Source: Acidobacteriota bacterium (lineage in GTDB: Bacteria > Acidobacteriota > Thermoanaerobaculia > Multivoradales > SZUA-115). Taken from it: a stretch of 54,131 nucleotides of DNA. The position numbers and the translations under genes are program-made. Of this stretch, positions 26,460 to 34,766 are shown piece after piece. The notes under the pieces were generated by a model. It made no database searches and was not told where the DNA came from. It saw only the letters and a program-made list of their open reading frames with translations. Position 1 is the stretch's first letter; every line of letters begins with the position of its first letter. The stretch spans positions 1 to 54,131 of the forward strand of contig JAJRVQ010000145.1 in NCBI GenBank assembly GCA_024277255.1, read 5' to 3'.

Positions 26460-27542
26460 TTACCCGCCCGCGCCGAGCACCGAGGCCACCTCGGGCTCAT
26501 CGATCAGCAAGGCGCCGTCCGAGCCGGTGGTGATCGAGGCGGGATCGAACTCGTAGTCGCGAATCACCCGCCGGAAGGTCTCCTTGAGGGCACGCGCACC
26601 CAGTCGCGGCTGGCGGGCCGCCTCCGCGGCGATGCGCCTCACCGCGGCGGGAGAGAGGGCCAAGTGAACCCCATGGCTTTCGAAAAAGGCCTTGGCTTCA
26701 CGGTAACTCGAATCGGGAGCCTCCAAGAAAATCCGCACCAACTCATCCTCGCCGAGATTCTCCAGAAGGACCACTGCATCGAAGCGTGAGAGGAACTGCG
26801 GGGTCATCCCGTAATCGAAGAGATCCTCGTTGCGCAGCCAATCGCGCAAATCGAAGTGCAACTGCTGGCGAACCTCACCGCCCTGAACCACTGTCGTCGG
26901 CTGCAAGGCTCCACGATCGCTACCGATGGTGACCCGGTCGTAGACAGAGTCATAGAGCCCTTCGAAAGCTCCGGCGCAGACAAAGAGGATGCGCCGCGAA
27001 TCCACCCGCGCCCGGGCGCCACCGGCCCAGTCCGGCAAATCCAGGGGCACCGATTCATTCTCGATCAGGGTCAAGAGTGCTTCCTGAGCGCGGATGCCCG
27101 CCACATTGGCTCGTTCCCCGACCCGGGCGCGAATCTTGTCGACCTCGTCGATGAAGGCCACCCCCGAAGAGGCCCGGTGCAGCAGAGTCTGGATCGGCGT
27201 CTCCGGCCCGAGCTGTTCCCGAGCCTTCTCCAACAGGCGCAGAATCACCACCTCCCCCGCCCGTCCCGCCACCGCGTGCTCCGCCAAGACATTGGCGTGC
27301 AACCGAACCACCGTCGAACGCCGCGCCAGTTCCTCGTCCGAGGCCAGGTAGTTCTCGACCGCACGCATCAAAGTCGTCTTGCCGCTACCCGACGAGCCGA
27401 TCATCAAGATGTTGCCGGTCGACAACCCCGCCAGATGCTTGGAAAGCGCGATCGACATCTCCCGAACCGCCCGTTCCTGCCCAATCACCCAGCGAGACAA
27501 GGGCCTGGAAATCTCACGAGGGGTAGGTGTTTGAGTAGCCAT
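26460..27542 (-). CDS. ClpX-like AAA+ ATPase lacking the zinc domain
   Basis: 360 residues. Walker A GSSGSGKT (about 49-56), Walker B FIDEVDKI (about 133-140) and the ClpX-like ILFVCAGAFEGL and QFLSRFDAVV blocks place it in the ClpX/HslU clade. The N-terminal zinc-binding domain of ClpX is absent. The substrate-gripping GYVG pore loop is replaced by GRAG, and no IGF-type ClpP-binding loop is visible where ClpX has it (this protein reads IGSDRG). It may therefore not work with ClpP. It stands alone, transcribed toward the VTT gene. It could be a remodelling ATPase; the partner is unknown. Confidence 0.8.
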   Translation of the reverse strand: MATQTPTPREISRPLSRWVIGQERAVREMSIALSKHLAGLSTGNILMIGSSGSGKTTLMRAVENYLASDEELARRSTVVRLHANVLAEHAVAGRAGEVVILRLLEKAREQLGPETPIQTLLHRASSGVAFIDEVDKIRARVGERANVAGIRAQEALLTLIENESVPLDLPDWAGGARARVDSRRILFVCAGAFEGLYDSVYDRVTIGSDRGALQPTTVVQGGEVRQQLHFDLRDWLRNEDLFDYGMTPQFLSRFDAVVLLENLGEDELVRIFLEAPDSSYREAKAFFESHGVHLALSPAAVRRIAAEAARQPRLGARALKETFRRVIRDYEFDPASITTGSDGALLIDEPEVASVLGAGG

Positions 27543-27606
27543 CGCGGCTCATTCTAGCCGACCTTCCAACGAACTCGCCGAGGACGCGAGCCGCGAAGCA
27601 GCGAGC

Positions 27607-27689
27607 CCGGCCGCTTAGGCCGGACTGCTTAGGGGTGAGCCGCAAGAACCCCGCTTCTTGCGGTGAGGGGATCTCGCAGCGAGATCCCC
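27607..27689. repeat. Three consecutive hairpin-forming inverted repeats
   Basis: Within 90 bases there are CCGGCC/GGCCGG (27607-27623, 6 bp), CCGCAAGAA/TTCTTGCGG (27640-27663, 9 bp) and GGGGATCTCGC/GCGAGATCCCC (27667-27689, 11 bp with a one-base loop). They lie upstream of the ClpX-like gene and downstream of the metalloprotease gene. The origin is unclear: a decayed repeat element or a stacked terminator/insulator region are possible. Confidence 0.6.
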
Positions 27690-27723
27690 ATAGACAGACG
27701 CGCGGGACCCCTGAAATCAAAAT

Positions 27724-27754
27724 GCAGGTGCGCTAGCTTTGCTAGCGCACCTGC
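27724..27754 (-). terminator. Strong terminator of the metalloprotease gene
   Basis: A perfect 14-bp stem (GCAGGTGCGCTAGC at 27724-27737 and 27741-27754) closes a 3-base loop and overlaps the TAG stop at 27742-27744. On the minus strand it is followed by ATTTTGATTT, a good U-run. Confidence 0.8.
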
Positions 27755-30700
27755 CCAGGGACAAAGAACAAATCCCCACTGACGTTGATACTGGCCAAAT
27801 AGGTCGAAATCAGCCCCTCGCCGACCACCTCGGCCTCGATCGACCAACCTTGACCGCTGCCCAGAGTTACATCGTTGAAGATGCCTTCCAGGATGCGCTC
27901 CAGATGCTGCTGGGCCTTGAGCACGATAGTCCGGGAGGAGATCGTCTGGCCATCGGCATCGCGCAAGGTCAAAGCGACTCGCGTTCCGGCGGCGCTGAAG
28001 TTGATGATCCCCAGGCTCGAGCGGAACCGCTCGGACTGCTCGGCGCCGAAGATCACCGAACTCTTCCCGATCCTCGATCCGGGTTGACTATCGACCATGG
28101 TGCCGAAGCGGCGGCCGCCCTCACCGGTGTTGTTGAGCGCAAAGGTGACGATTCGCGGCTCGACGAACTCGGCATTGCTCCAAGATATGTGGAGCGCGCC
28201 GATACCCTGTTCGAGGCCGAACAGCTCGGTGAGAACGTCGGCGATCCGCCGGGTCGTGTTGGCGGGCACTTCGATCTGCACCCGGCGCGGGTCCGTGTTG
28301 TTGCTGCCACGCTCCCAGAAGTCGATGGTCAGACGCAGCAGGGAATTCGAGGGGTTGTGGATCGACATCGAACTGACCAAAGTCGAGCTGAACGGATTGA
28401 CTCCGTTGGCGACCCGTGGAACGACCAGGACTCCGGGCCCCGCCGGGACGGGAGGAGTCAGAGGCTCCAACGACCGCGCCACGACGAAGATCTGGTCTTC
28501 GGACTCATCCTCCAGCAGCGTCGCCGAGGCGGCGAAACGCAGGTTGTCGGACTCAAAGACCACGTTGAAAGGACCGGCGAAGGCAGCCGCTGAGGGAAAT
28601 AGCGAGGCGACCGGTCGCTGGCGCATGGTGCGTGCACCCAGCGCGAAGACCGCGGTCTCGCCGACCTGCACGTCGTCGTCGAAGAGCGAGACTCGCACCG
28701 CACCCGGCTTGTCATCCAAGTTCAGGGCCAGAACCGTCGAAGTGAAGCCGTTGCCCACCTCGACACCCGAAACCACCTTCGCCTCGGCCGACCAGTCCAC
28801 CGCCGGCTCCTGGTCGACCAGCTGGCCGAAGGTGCCCTCTTGCCCCGCCGCGCGCACGAAGGAGCGGCAGAAGCCGTACGCCGCCGGCTCACCTTCGCTC
28901 CCCTCTCCCAATGCCTTCCAGGTGAGAGCGCCCTGACTGGAGTCGCGCTCGAAGAGGCTGGAAACCACGTTGGGCACGGTCAGCGTCTGCCGCGCCCCCA
29001 GGGTCAACTGGTAGGAATCGGGATGCGGATTGCCCGCACCCCTTTCCAGGTAGGCCACGTCGAAGACCAGTGGAGCGTCGCCGGCATTGTGCAGCCAGCA
29101 GTCCGTCTCGTAGGTCCCGGTGGCTCCGCGCACACCGAAGAGAACACTCTGCACCGCCGACTCGACCGTCTGGGTCTCCAACGCCGCTCCCACCACCACC
29201 AGGTCGATCGTGGCGGTCGCCGTCTGCCCCAAGTCCCCGATGACCTCCACCGTCACGGCGTAGGTTCCCGGCTGGAAGAACAGGTGAGAAGCGCACACAC
29301 GCCCCGCCTCGCAAGGCGACGGACTGAAGGCAACACCACGTTCACCGAAACGCCACCGCGCCTCCTCGACCGGACCGACGAAGGAGGCCGTGAAGGAGAC
29401 CGGCTCGCCGGTAGTCGCCGCGACGGACTCGCTCACTTCGACGCTCACCGGCGTCAACGCCGGGACACTCAGCTCTTCGATAGCGCCGCGCTTCTCACCA
29501 CGGGAGTTGAAGGAACTCACCTGATACCGGTAGGTCGAAGCGGCGACCAAGGTGTCATCGACCCACTCCTGAGAGTCGGCCGGAAGCTCCGCCACCTGCT
29601 CCAAGGCAGCCTCCCCGACACCGCGGTAAATGCGAAAACCGCTCTCGTTGGAAGAGGCGTCCCCCCAACTCAGAATCGCCCGGAGCCGTTGGCGACTCAC
29701 CGCCAGGTCGGCGGGTGCCGCCGGCCCGCCACCTCCTCCGCCGCCTCCACCGCCGCCACGGAAACCGGCGACGATGCCACGGACCAGATTGAGGCTACGG
29801 TGGTTGTCGCGCTGGCCGTCGATGCCGGCAGCGGCTCCGTTGCGAATGACCGTCGGGTTGGACCACAGCGGCACATCCGGACAGCTCGTAGTGCACTCCG
29901 TGCGATAGGACATGATCGTGCGGTAGGAGCCACTGACGAAGTGGCCGAAGGACCATGGGAACGAGGCGAATTGCGCTGGAACACCGTTGGCCGGGTCATG
30001 CTCCAAACCCATGTTGTGGCCGTGTTCATGGGCCCAGGTGAGGTCGCCGATCAGGCACAAGATATTCGTCGCCTGTACGGCCTGCGAGCTGAATGAGGGG
30101 CCCGGCGACCGCATCACCCGGGCGTAGCCACAAAAATTGTCGGTATTGGAGGCGACGAGGCCGACCAAATCCGCTCCGTGCGCCTGTCGCAGAGCCTGCA
30201 TTTGCGGGGAGTTGCGCAGCTGAGTGAGACTGACCGGCGTGGTCAGGCCATCCGCCACATCGGTGATCAGACCGAAATGGACCAGGCGAAACCGCATCTC
30301 CACCTGGCTATCGATCGAAGCGGTGTTGGCCAGATCCACCGCCTGCTGAACCCAGCCGGCGAAGGTACCCTCGGAAACGCCGGCGATAATCAACGCCTTG
30401 GGGGTGTACAAAGCCAGCAGATCGATCTGCGAGACCGCTTTCTCGCTACCGCCCTTGAGCGCTGCCGGAAGCTGCGACGGCAGCGCCAACTCCGGGGTCA
30501 AGAAACTCCCTTGCGCCTCGCTTCCGCCCAGCGGACCCGCAGGTGCCGGCCCGCCGAGGAACGAACCCCCAAGATCGAGCGGCGAGGAAGGCTGCTCATC
30601 GCTGCCACAGGCGCCAAAGAGCTTCGGTTCAACCCGCTCCAGCCCGTGTTTACCACCATCGAGAGCACGAATCACGTAGCGATTGCCGGCAGCCATGATG

Positions 30701-31122
30701 GTACCCGTCACGCCGCCATTCTTGAGCGTGAGTACAACCCGACCCTGGTCCGGAGCCTCTAGCCAGCCCCGCCAGGTGACGTCACCGGCCCCGCGACGTT
30801 CCACATCGCTGCGCCTCGCCACCATCGAGAGCCCCTCGTCCACCTCGATACGTAGAGACTTCGCCTCGCGCTCCACCGCCGAAGGATCCACGTCGACGAA
30901 ACGGCCTTCGACCACCGCCGGTCCGAAGCGCCGGTATTCGACCGCGGATTTCTCATCCGCTGGACGAAGGAGCAGCAAATCGTCCGGAACGTCGCCATCG
31001 ACGCTCTGCGCCATCACGGCTGGAGCCCAGGACACAACGATCATCCAACCCAGCCACAAGGCCAGCGAGGTGACCGCCCAGTGAAATCGAGAAATCCGTG
31101 TGGTCATTGACGGCGTGCGCAT
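27742..31122 (-). CDS. Large secreted zinc metalloprotease (reprolysin-like) with FN3, PKD and C-terminal repeats
   Basis: 1126 residues with a Sec signal peptide (hydrophobic to about residue 38, ending AVMAQS). A propeptide-like region precedes the metzincin domain, whose zinc site is HEHGHNMGLEHD (about residues 364-375), followed by a Met-turn in IMSYR. A glycine run (GGGGGGGGGGG, near 460) links to a fibronectin III-like domain (about 470-550) and a PKD-like domain with WRFGERG (about 560-645). The last ~480 residues carry beta-rich repeats (TVPNVVSSLF, RRIADVLTELF) of unknown role. GGGAG lies ahead of the ATG. Probable extracellular protease. The gene ends in a terminator. Confidence 0.88.
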   Translation of the reverse strand: MRTPSMTTRISRFHWAVTSLALWLGWMIVVSWAPAVMAQSVDGDVPDDLLLLRPADEKSAVEYRRFGPAVVEGRFVDVDPSAVEREAKSLRIEVDEGLSMVARRSDVERRGAGDVTWRGWLEAPDQGRVVLTLKNGGVTGTIMAAGNRYVIRALDGGKHGLERVEPKLFGACGSDEQPSSPLDLGGSFLGGPAPAGPLGGSEAQGSFLTPELALPSQLPAALKGGSEKAVSQIDLLALYTPKALIIAGVSEGTFAGWVQQAVDLANTASIDSQVEMRFRLVHFGLITDVADGLTTPVSLTQLRNSPQMQALRQAHGADLVGLVASNTDNFCGYARVMRSPGPSFSSQAVQATNILCLIGDLTWAHEHGHNMGLEHDPANGVPAQFASFPWSFGHFVSGSYRTIMSYRTECTTSCPDVPLWSNPTVIRNGAAAGIDGQRDNHRSLNLVRGIVAGFRGGGGGGGGGGGPAAPADLAVSRQRLRAILSWGDASSNESGFRIYRGVGEAALEQVAELPADSQEWVDDTLVAASTYRYQVSSFNSRGEKRGAIEELSVPALTPVSVEVSESVAATTGEPVSFTASFVGPVEEARWRFGERGVAFSPSPCEAGRVCASHLFFQPGTYAVTVEVIGDLGQTATATIDLVVVGAALETQTVESAVQSVLFGVRGATGTYETDCWLHNAGDAPLVFDVAYLERGAGNPHPDSYQLTLGARQTLTVPNVVSSLFERDSSQGALTWKALGEGSEGEPAAYGFCRSFVRAAGQEGTFGQLVDQEPAVDWSAEAKVVSGVEVGNGFTSTVLALNLDDKPGAVRVSLFDDDVQVGETAVFALGARTMRQRPVASLFPSAAAFAGPFNVVFESDNLRFAASATLLEDESEDQIFVVARSLEPLTPPVPAGPGVLVVPRVANGVNPFSSTLVSSMSIHNPSNSLLRLTIDFWERGSNNTDPRRVQIEVPANTTRRIADVLTELFGLEQGIGALHISWSNAEFVEPRIVTFALNNTGEGGRRFGTMVDSQPGSRIGKSSVIFGAEQSERFRSSLGIINFSAAGTRVALTLRDADGQTISSRTIVLKAQQHLERILEGIFNDVTLGSGQGWSIEAEVVGEGLISTYLASINVSGDLFFVPGQVR

Positions 31123-31252
31123 AGAAGACTCCCGGGATCAGAATTTGATTCCTAACTATAACTCAACAGACCTGTCGAACATTCCAGCCGAGCAGCCTTG
31201 CGACAAAAAAAGTTGGCAAAGATCGGTCGGCTTTGATGAAATCATCCACCAA

Positions 31253-32320
31253 ATGACTTTGACCGTCCTGTCCGCCCCGTTTTTCAAGCTGATTCTGCGT
31301 ACGGCTAGCCTCTGCGCCCTTTTCTCTTTGGGTATCACCGCGGCGGCTTGGGGGCAGGCTGCGCAGCCGACGGCGACTCCTTTGACCACTGCCCAGACCC
31401 TGCTCGATCAAGGCCGCGCCCAAGAGGCGCGCAGCGTGCTCGATCGGCGGATCAAGAAGGAGCCGAAGGATGCACAGGCGCGCTTGCTGCGCAGCGACGC
31501 GCTCTTCCTGCTCGGCGAGATCAAACTCGGCCGAGCCGACCTGGACCGCGCCCTCGACCTCGATCCCACTCTGCGCCAGGGCTGGCTCAACCGCGCCGCC
31601 CTGGAACTCGCTGACCAGAAGTACGAAGCGGCCTATTCGGCGCTCCTCAAGGCCCAACAACTCGCTCCTTCCGCTCCCGACAACGAGATCAACCTGGGAG
31701 CCGTTCTCCTCCTCAAGGGCGACCTCGCCGAGGCGGCGCTGTCGTTTCAGCGCTATCTCGATCTACACGGCAACTCCGCCGAGGGCCACTATCTGGTGGC
31801 CTCGAACTACGCCATGGCCGGCTATGTCGCGCCAGCGGTCGATCTGCTGCGCCGCGCCATTCAACTCGACGAACGGGCGCGATTACAGGTGCGTAGCGAT
31901 CCCAACTTCGCGACCATCGCCAAGGAGCCGAGCTACCAGCAGCTGATGGCGCAGGAACCACAGCGACCCAAGGCCGGCTCGCTGGTTTCCCGCTACCTCT
32001 TCGCCCGCCCTTACCAAGGCGGTGAGGCCGAGTTGCTCCCCGCCGTGGTCGACACCTTGCAGGCCGCCGGAGTCAACTTCGACCGCCGGGTCGAGGTGAC
32101 CCAAGGCTGGGCGCTGATCTGGGGTGAGATCCGCGTCGAACTGAGAGACGGCAGCGACGGCCGCGGGCTAGTGCAGTTCTCCGCCGAGCCCGGCACGATG
32201 AGCGAAGCGGCATGGAAGGCCAAGACAGAACAACTGGTCCGCCGCATCCAAGCTCGCATCGTCACCCTGATGGCGGCCAAGCGCAAAGCGGCGGTCCAGC
32301 GGCGACCGCCTGGCGGCTAG
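31253..32320 (+). CDS. Secreted TPR-repeat protein
   Basis: 355 residues from the ATG at 31253; the upstream in-frame segment to 31100 lies in the divergent intergenic region. An N-terminal hydrophobic signal (about residues 10-33, ending AAAWGQ) predicts export. Residues ~45-210 contain TPR units, for example LLDQGRAQEARSVLDRRIKK and SALLKAQQLAPSAP. The C-terminal ~140 residues have no obvious family. TPR proteins in the periplasm often scaffold protein complexes. It diverges from the metalloprotease gene across 130 bases. Its stop overlaps that of fabH by 3 bases, tail to tail. Confidence 0.75.
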   Translation: MTLTVLSAPFFKLILRTASLCALFSLGITAAAWGQAAQPTATPLTTAQTLLDQGRAQEARSVLDRRIKKEPKDAQARLLRSDALFLLGEIKLGRADLDRALDLDPTLRQGWLNRAALELADQKYEAAYSALLKAQQLAPSAPDNEINLGAVLLLKGDLAEAALSFQRYLDLHGNSAEGHYLVASNYAMAGYVAPAVDLLRRAIQLDERARLQVRSDPNFATIAKEPSYQQLMAQEPQRPKAGSLVSRYLFARPYQGGEAELLPAVVDTLQAAGVNFDRRVEVTQGWALIWGEIRVELRDGSDGRGLVQFSAEPGTMSEAAWKAKTEQLVRRIQARIVTLMAAKRKAAVQRRPPGG

Positions 32321-33390
32321 ACGCGCAGTAGCACCGAGCCCCAGTGGAGGCCGGCACCCAGGGCGGTGAAGGCGACCAGGGAGCCAACGGGAGCCTTGCC
32401 AACCTGTCTCGCCTCGTGAAAACAGAGGGGCAAGGTGGCCGAGGTCGTGTTGCCGTACTTCTGGATGTTGTTGTGGACGCGCTGCGCCGGCAGGCCGAGG
32501 TGCCTTTGCGCCGCCTCGTTGATGCGTAGGTTGGCCTGATGCATGATCAGCAGGTCGAGATCATCCAGCGTGTAGCCATTTTTCTCCAAAATCTCCCGGG
32601 TCACCTGCGGCATGCGGGTCACGGCCAGTTTGAACACCGAGCGACCCTGCATCACCGGCACGGTCTCTCCCGCGGCGATCATCTCGGCGGTCACCCAAGG
32701 ACGATTCAGCGATCCGCCGCCGGGGATGTAGAGAATGTCGCAATGGTCGCCGTCACCGTAGAGCGCCGAACCCAGGATGCCGCGTCCGTCGTCTTTGTCG
32801 TGCGCCTGGAAAACCATCGCTCCCGCGGCATCGCCGAAGAGGACCAAGAGGTGGCGAAAACGCGAGTTCCAGGCGAAGGTCTCTTCATCCAACGGCTCGT
32901 CGCTACGACCATAGAGGCAATCCCAGGTCTTGTCGTCGAACGGCATCAGTGAGGTGTGGACATCGGTACCGACCAGCAAGACCGTCTTGGCCATACCTGA
33001 GCGAATCAGCGCGTCCACTATCTGCATGCCGTAGGCAAAACCGGCGCATTGCTGGCGGATGTCCAAGGCTGGCAACGGGCCGATGCCAAGCTGTTGCTGG
33101 ATCTTGGTACCGACTCCCGGAAAATAGTGGTCCGGGGTCATCGTCGCGCAGACCAGGTAGTCGACTTCGCCCGCTTCAATACCGGCATCGGCCAGCGCCG
33201 CGCGCGCGGCCTCGGTGCCAAGATGCGAGGAGCTGACCCCCGGCTCCACGTAGTGGCGGGTGACGATGCCGCTACGAGTCCGGATCCACTCGTCGTTGGT
33301 TTCGACGATGCGAGCCAACATGTCGTTGTCGACTTCTAGCGGCGGCACCGAGATACCGGTACCGGCGAGTAAGGCACAAGGCTGGCTCAT
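32317..33390 (-). CDS. fabH: 3-oxoacyl-ACP synthase III (FabH)
   Basis: Starts fatty acid elongation by condensing acyl-CoA with malonyl-ACP. 357 residues from the ATG at 33390, with GGAGGG upstream; an in-frame extension to 33483 lacks such a site. The catalytic Cys115 lies in QQCAGF, and the remaining triad is MHQANLR (His) and YGNTTSA (Asn). It is somewhat longer than E. coli FabH (317). It stands apart from a fab cluster, so it may instead be a KASIII-like enzyme of a secondary pathway. The stop codon overlaps that of the convergent TPR gene. Confidence 0.9.
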   Translation of the reverse strand: MSQPCALLAGTGISVPPLEVDNDMLARIVETNDEWIRTRSGIVTRHYVEPGVSSSHLGTEAARAALADAGIEAGEVDYLVCATMTPDHYFPGVGTKIQQQLGIGPLPALDIRQQCAGFAYGMQIVDALIRSGMAKTVLLVGTDVHTSLMPFDDKTWDCLYGRSDEPLDEETFAWNSRFRHLLVLFGDAAGAMVFQAHDKDDGRGILGSALYGDGDHCDILYIPGGGSLNRPWVTAEMIAAGETVPVMQGRSVFKLAVTRMPQVTREILEKNGYTLDDLDLLIMHQANLRINEAAQRHLGLPAQRVHNNIQKYGNTTSATLPLCFHEARQVGKAPVGSLVAFTALGAGLHWGSVLLRV

Positions 33391-33448
33391 TGTGGACCCT
33401 CCGGGGTAGCCATGGGACGGTTCGCCGCTCTCATCTCCGGCCGCAGAA

Positions 33449-34117
33449 TTACCACGGCCGCCGTGGCGGTCGCCGCAGGTCACGCAGAGTGCGAGATCGG
33501 TTAGTGGAGAGGTTGCGGCGATGGAAGACCGTCACACCGCCGACCTTGGAAAAACGATACCGCTTCTGCGGCTTGCGCCCGTCGAGCCCAACCTCGGCGT
33601 CGCCGCCGTAGAACCACTCCTCGATCGGCGGCTCGCCGGCCTCTTCCGCGATGGTGAACTCCACCTTCTTCGGTTCACCGTAGAGGACATAGACGGTCCC
33701 GCGGTCGGAGCGGCTTCCCGCCACCCCCGCTTCGCGAAACCTCTTCTCAGCCTCGGCGAATCGCTCCTCGAAGAGTTCACGGCGCGGATTGGCTTCGAAG
33801 CGAGGTTCGGGGTCCCGAGCCTTCCAGAAGGCCTCGACGAAAGCCGCGGCGGCCTCCGGGCTGGTCAAACTGAGGAACTGATCGATCTCCGGCTCGGTCG
33901 CCATCCAGCTGATCGCCCCGACCAGCCAGGTCGACAAGGCCGGGCCGACCAACGGGTTGATCAGCTCCTCGACCGGCCGTCTCTTGGGCGGTTTCGATTT
34001 GCCGCGCATGGCCGCACCGGCTGGCTGCGCCAGACTCAGCACCAACAGGACGATCAGCGGCCAGCGCTTACCGGCGACGAAGAAGATCGAGAAACTCCTC
34101 ACGAACCGGGCGCTCAC
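33449..34117 (-). CDS. GWxTD domain-containing secreted protein
   Basis: 222 residues from a GTG at 34117; another GTG at 34102 is possible. An N-terminal signal peptide (about residues 17-36, LIVLLVLSLAQPAGA) is present. The GWxTD core appears as SDRGTVYVLYGEPKKVE (about 137-153) and a downstream EEWFYGG strand. Such proteins occur in Acidobacteriota and related phyla; function is unknown. It overlaps the 3' end of folE by 50 bases on the same strand, so translation is probably coupled. The last ~25 residues are Arg-rich. Confidence 0.78.
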   Translation of the reverse strand: MSARFVRSFSIFFVAGKRWPLIVLLVLSLAQPAGAAMRGKSKPPKRRPVEELINPLVGPALSTWLVGAISWMATEPEIDQFLSLTSPEAAAAFVEAFWKARDPEPRFEANPRRELFEERFAEAEKRFREAGVAGSRSDRGTVYVLYGEPKKVEFTIAEEAGEPPIEEWFYGGDAEVGLDGRKPQKRYRFSKVGGVTVFHRRNLSTNRSRTLRDLRRPPRRPW

Positions 34118-34709
34118 GGAAGGTGCCGCGAATGGCGGAAGTTACGGTCATCGCTCCGGGTTTCTTGACTCCCCGCATCTCGACGCACAGATGGCGCGCT
34201 TCGATGACCACCATGGCGCCATGCGGCTTCAACTCTTCCTCCAGGAAAGTGACCACCTGTTCGGTCAGCCGCTCTTGCAGCTGTGGCCGTTTGGCGTAGA
34301 ACTCGAGAATCCGCGGCAACTTCGAGAGGCCGACGATACGCCCACTCGGAATGTAGGCGACGTGAGCATGGCCGTAGAAGGGAACGAAGTGGTGCGAGCA
34401 CATGGAGTAGAAGGGGATGTCCTTCTCCATCACCATGGCGGTGTATTTCTCGTCGTTGGGAAAGGTGGTGACCGTGGGCCGCGCCCCCTCGCGCAGGCCG
34501 TGGAACATCTCCAGATACATCCTGGCCACCCGGATGTCGGTCTCGAGGAGATTCGGATCGGTCCGGTCGAGGCCGAGTTCATCCAGAATGGCGCTGACGT
34601 GGCGCGCGATACGCTGTGCTCTGTCAACCCCCCAGTCCGCCAGCGCTTGATCCGTCGCCGATTTCGGCAAGGCCGCGCAGTCGGTGGTGGTGGAGATTTC
34701 GTGAGTCAT
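34068..34709 (-). CDS. folE: GTP cyclohydrolase I
   Basis: First enzyme of tetrahydrofolate synthesis, turning GTP into dihydroneopterin triphosphate. 213 residues from the ATG at 34709, family length; a longer frame upstream to 35084 is antisense to another gene. The active-site CSHHFVPF (zinc ligands), GHAHVAYIP, the GLSKLPRI strand, and the final EARHLCVEMRG with the second zinc cysteine are all intact. It diverges from the methyltransferase gene. Confidence 0.95.
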   Translation of the reverse strand: MTHEISTTTDCAALPKSATDQALADWGVDRAQRIARHVSAILDELGLDRTDPNLLETDIRVARMYLEMFHGLREGARPTVTTFPNDEKYTAMVMEKDIPFYSMCSHHFVPFYGHAHVAYIPSGRIVGLSKLPRILEFYAKRPQLQERLTEQVVTFLEEELKPHGAMVVIEARHLCVEMRGVKKPGAMTVTSAIRGTFRERPVREEFLDLLRRR

Positions 34710-34766
34710 TCTGGACACCTCGGGTAGATGGAGGAGCGTCATCTTACCGTACAATAGCGGCTCGCT

